A DNA stretch of 63,091 nt, taken from contig JABANN010000138.1 of assembly GCA_013115125.1 (NCBI GenBank), forward strand, positions 1-63,091. Direction: 5' to 3'. A model generated the notes under the pieces. It did no database searches and was not told the origin of the DNA. It saw nothing but the letters and a program-made list of their open reading frames with translations. Position numbers and translations under genes: made by a program. Source of the stretch: Perkinsus olseni (taxonomy: Eukaryota; Perkinsozoa; Perkinsida). Below, piece by piece: positions 62,803 through 63,091 of the stretch; within the stretch, counting starts at the first letter, position 1; every line of letters starts with the position of its first letter.

Positions 62803-63004
62803 TACACGCAAGCCAGCACTACCGGCCCAGTAGGACCGGTGGTTACGCGCATCCAGCAATGCGTCAAGGCACCCTGAATTGCGAACATCGAGGGCTTGTA
62901 AGCATTCTTCATCGGCCGTACGTGAACACATTGTGTTCAACACAACAGCCCTGCTTTTAGTGGAAAGGGGATAAGATCTACTGGGAAGCAGCAGTCATAC
63001 TCGT
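62803..63004. repeat. Dispersed repeat, copy 2, diverged block
   Basis: It aligns with 59490-59681. Here it abuts the conserved block without the 230-bp spacer of copy 1 and carries a small extra segment near 62926-62945. Confidence 0.75.
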
Positions 63005-63091
63005 GATGGGACTATGTTTGTTATAGGCTGTAGTTAGGCCTTGTGTCTCTTAAGGCTAAGTCACTCTGAGTGCACCAGTGTGAGCCTAGCT

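Overview
The window is a gene-dense piece of a protist nuclear genome. Genes lie on both strands, mostly a few hundred bases apart, and nearly all are cut by many short GT..AG introns (many 43-55 nt). The gene set is eukaryotic: TOM40, SRP54, an importin-7/8 relative, SPC25, ZCCHC4, FCF2, a DHHC acyltransferase, a cyclic-nucleotide-gated-type K+ channel, a SNARE and a cathepsin L. The standard genetic code fits every recognised gene. Intron style, packing and protein divergence suggest an alveolate, with Perkinsus as my best guess (moderate confidence; inferred, not shown by any single marker). No spliced leader, rRNA or organellar sequence was seen. Layout, 0-20 kb: the tail of a plus-strand gene at the left edge, then a run of minus-strand genes: PIF1-like helicase (719-3384), SPC25 (3514-4918), DHHC palmitoyltransferase (about 5406-7353), unassigned exons (7440-8007), a TAF4-like Gln-rich factor (8012-10440), TOM40 (11116-12054), a large importin-7/8 gene (12366-18106) and a ZCCHC4-type rRNA methyltransferase (18731-19860). 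Layout, 20-36 kb: plus-strand genes begin with a betaine-aldehyde-dehydrogenase-type ALDH (20721-23058), a SNARE (23190-23824) and two small proteins. Then two diverged paralogues of a probably secreted family (27110-28077 and 32370-33053) flank a DHH/DHHA1 phosphoesterase with a long Ser/Gly/Arg-rich N-terminus (28639-31764). A possible Iwr1-like gene follows (34063-35122). Layout, 35-63 kb: minus-strand THI4 (35409-36693) is divergent from a secreted TPR-GT61 glycosyltransferase (37616-40004), with an imperfect foldback repeat between them. Then come plus-strand SRP54, FCF2, a membrane protein and a long helical protein interrupted by a bad assembly patch (46.9-47.2 kb). The K+ channel gene (50783-56007) holds a tRNA-Ser(CGA) gene in one intron and an antisense reading frame in another. 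A candidate ciliary microtubule inner protein (56040-57445), an intronless 338-residue protein, a repeat-rich stretch and a minus-strand cathepsin L (60079-61678) complete the window. The genes mostly serve unrelated housekeeping roles (protein import and targeting, nuclear import, chromosome segregation, ribosome biogenesis, thiamine synthesis, lipidation, ion transport). There is no operon-like pathway. The parts I cannot explain by known families are the secreted paralogue pair, the intron-nested elements, the foldback and hairpin repeats, and the 96-bp near-identical repeat pair at the right end.
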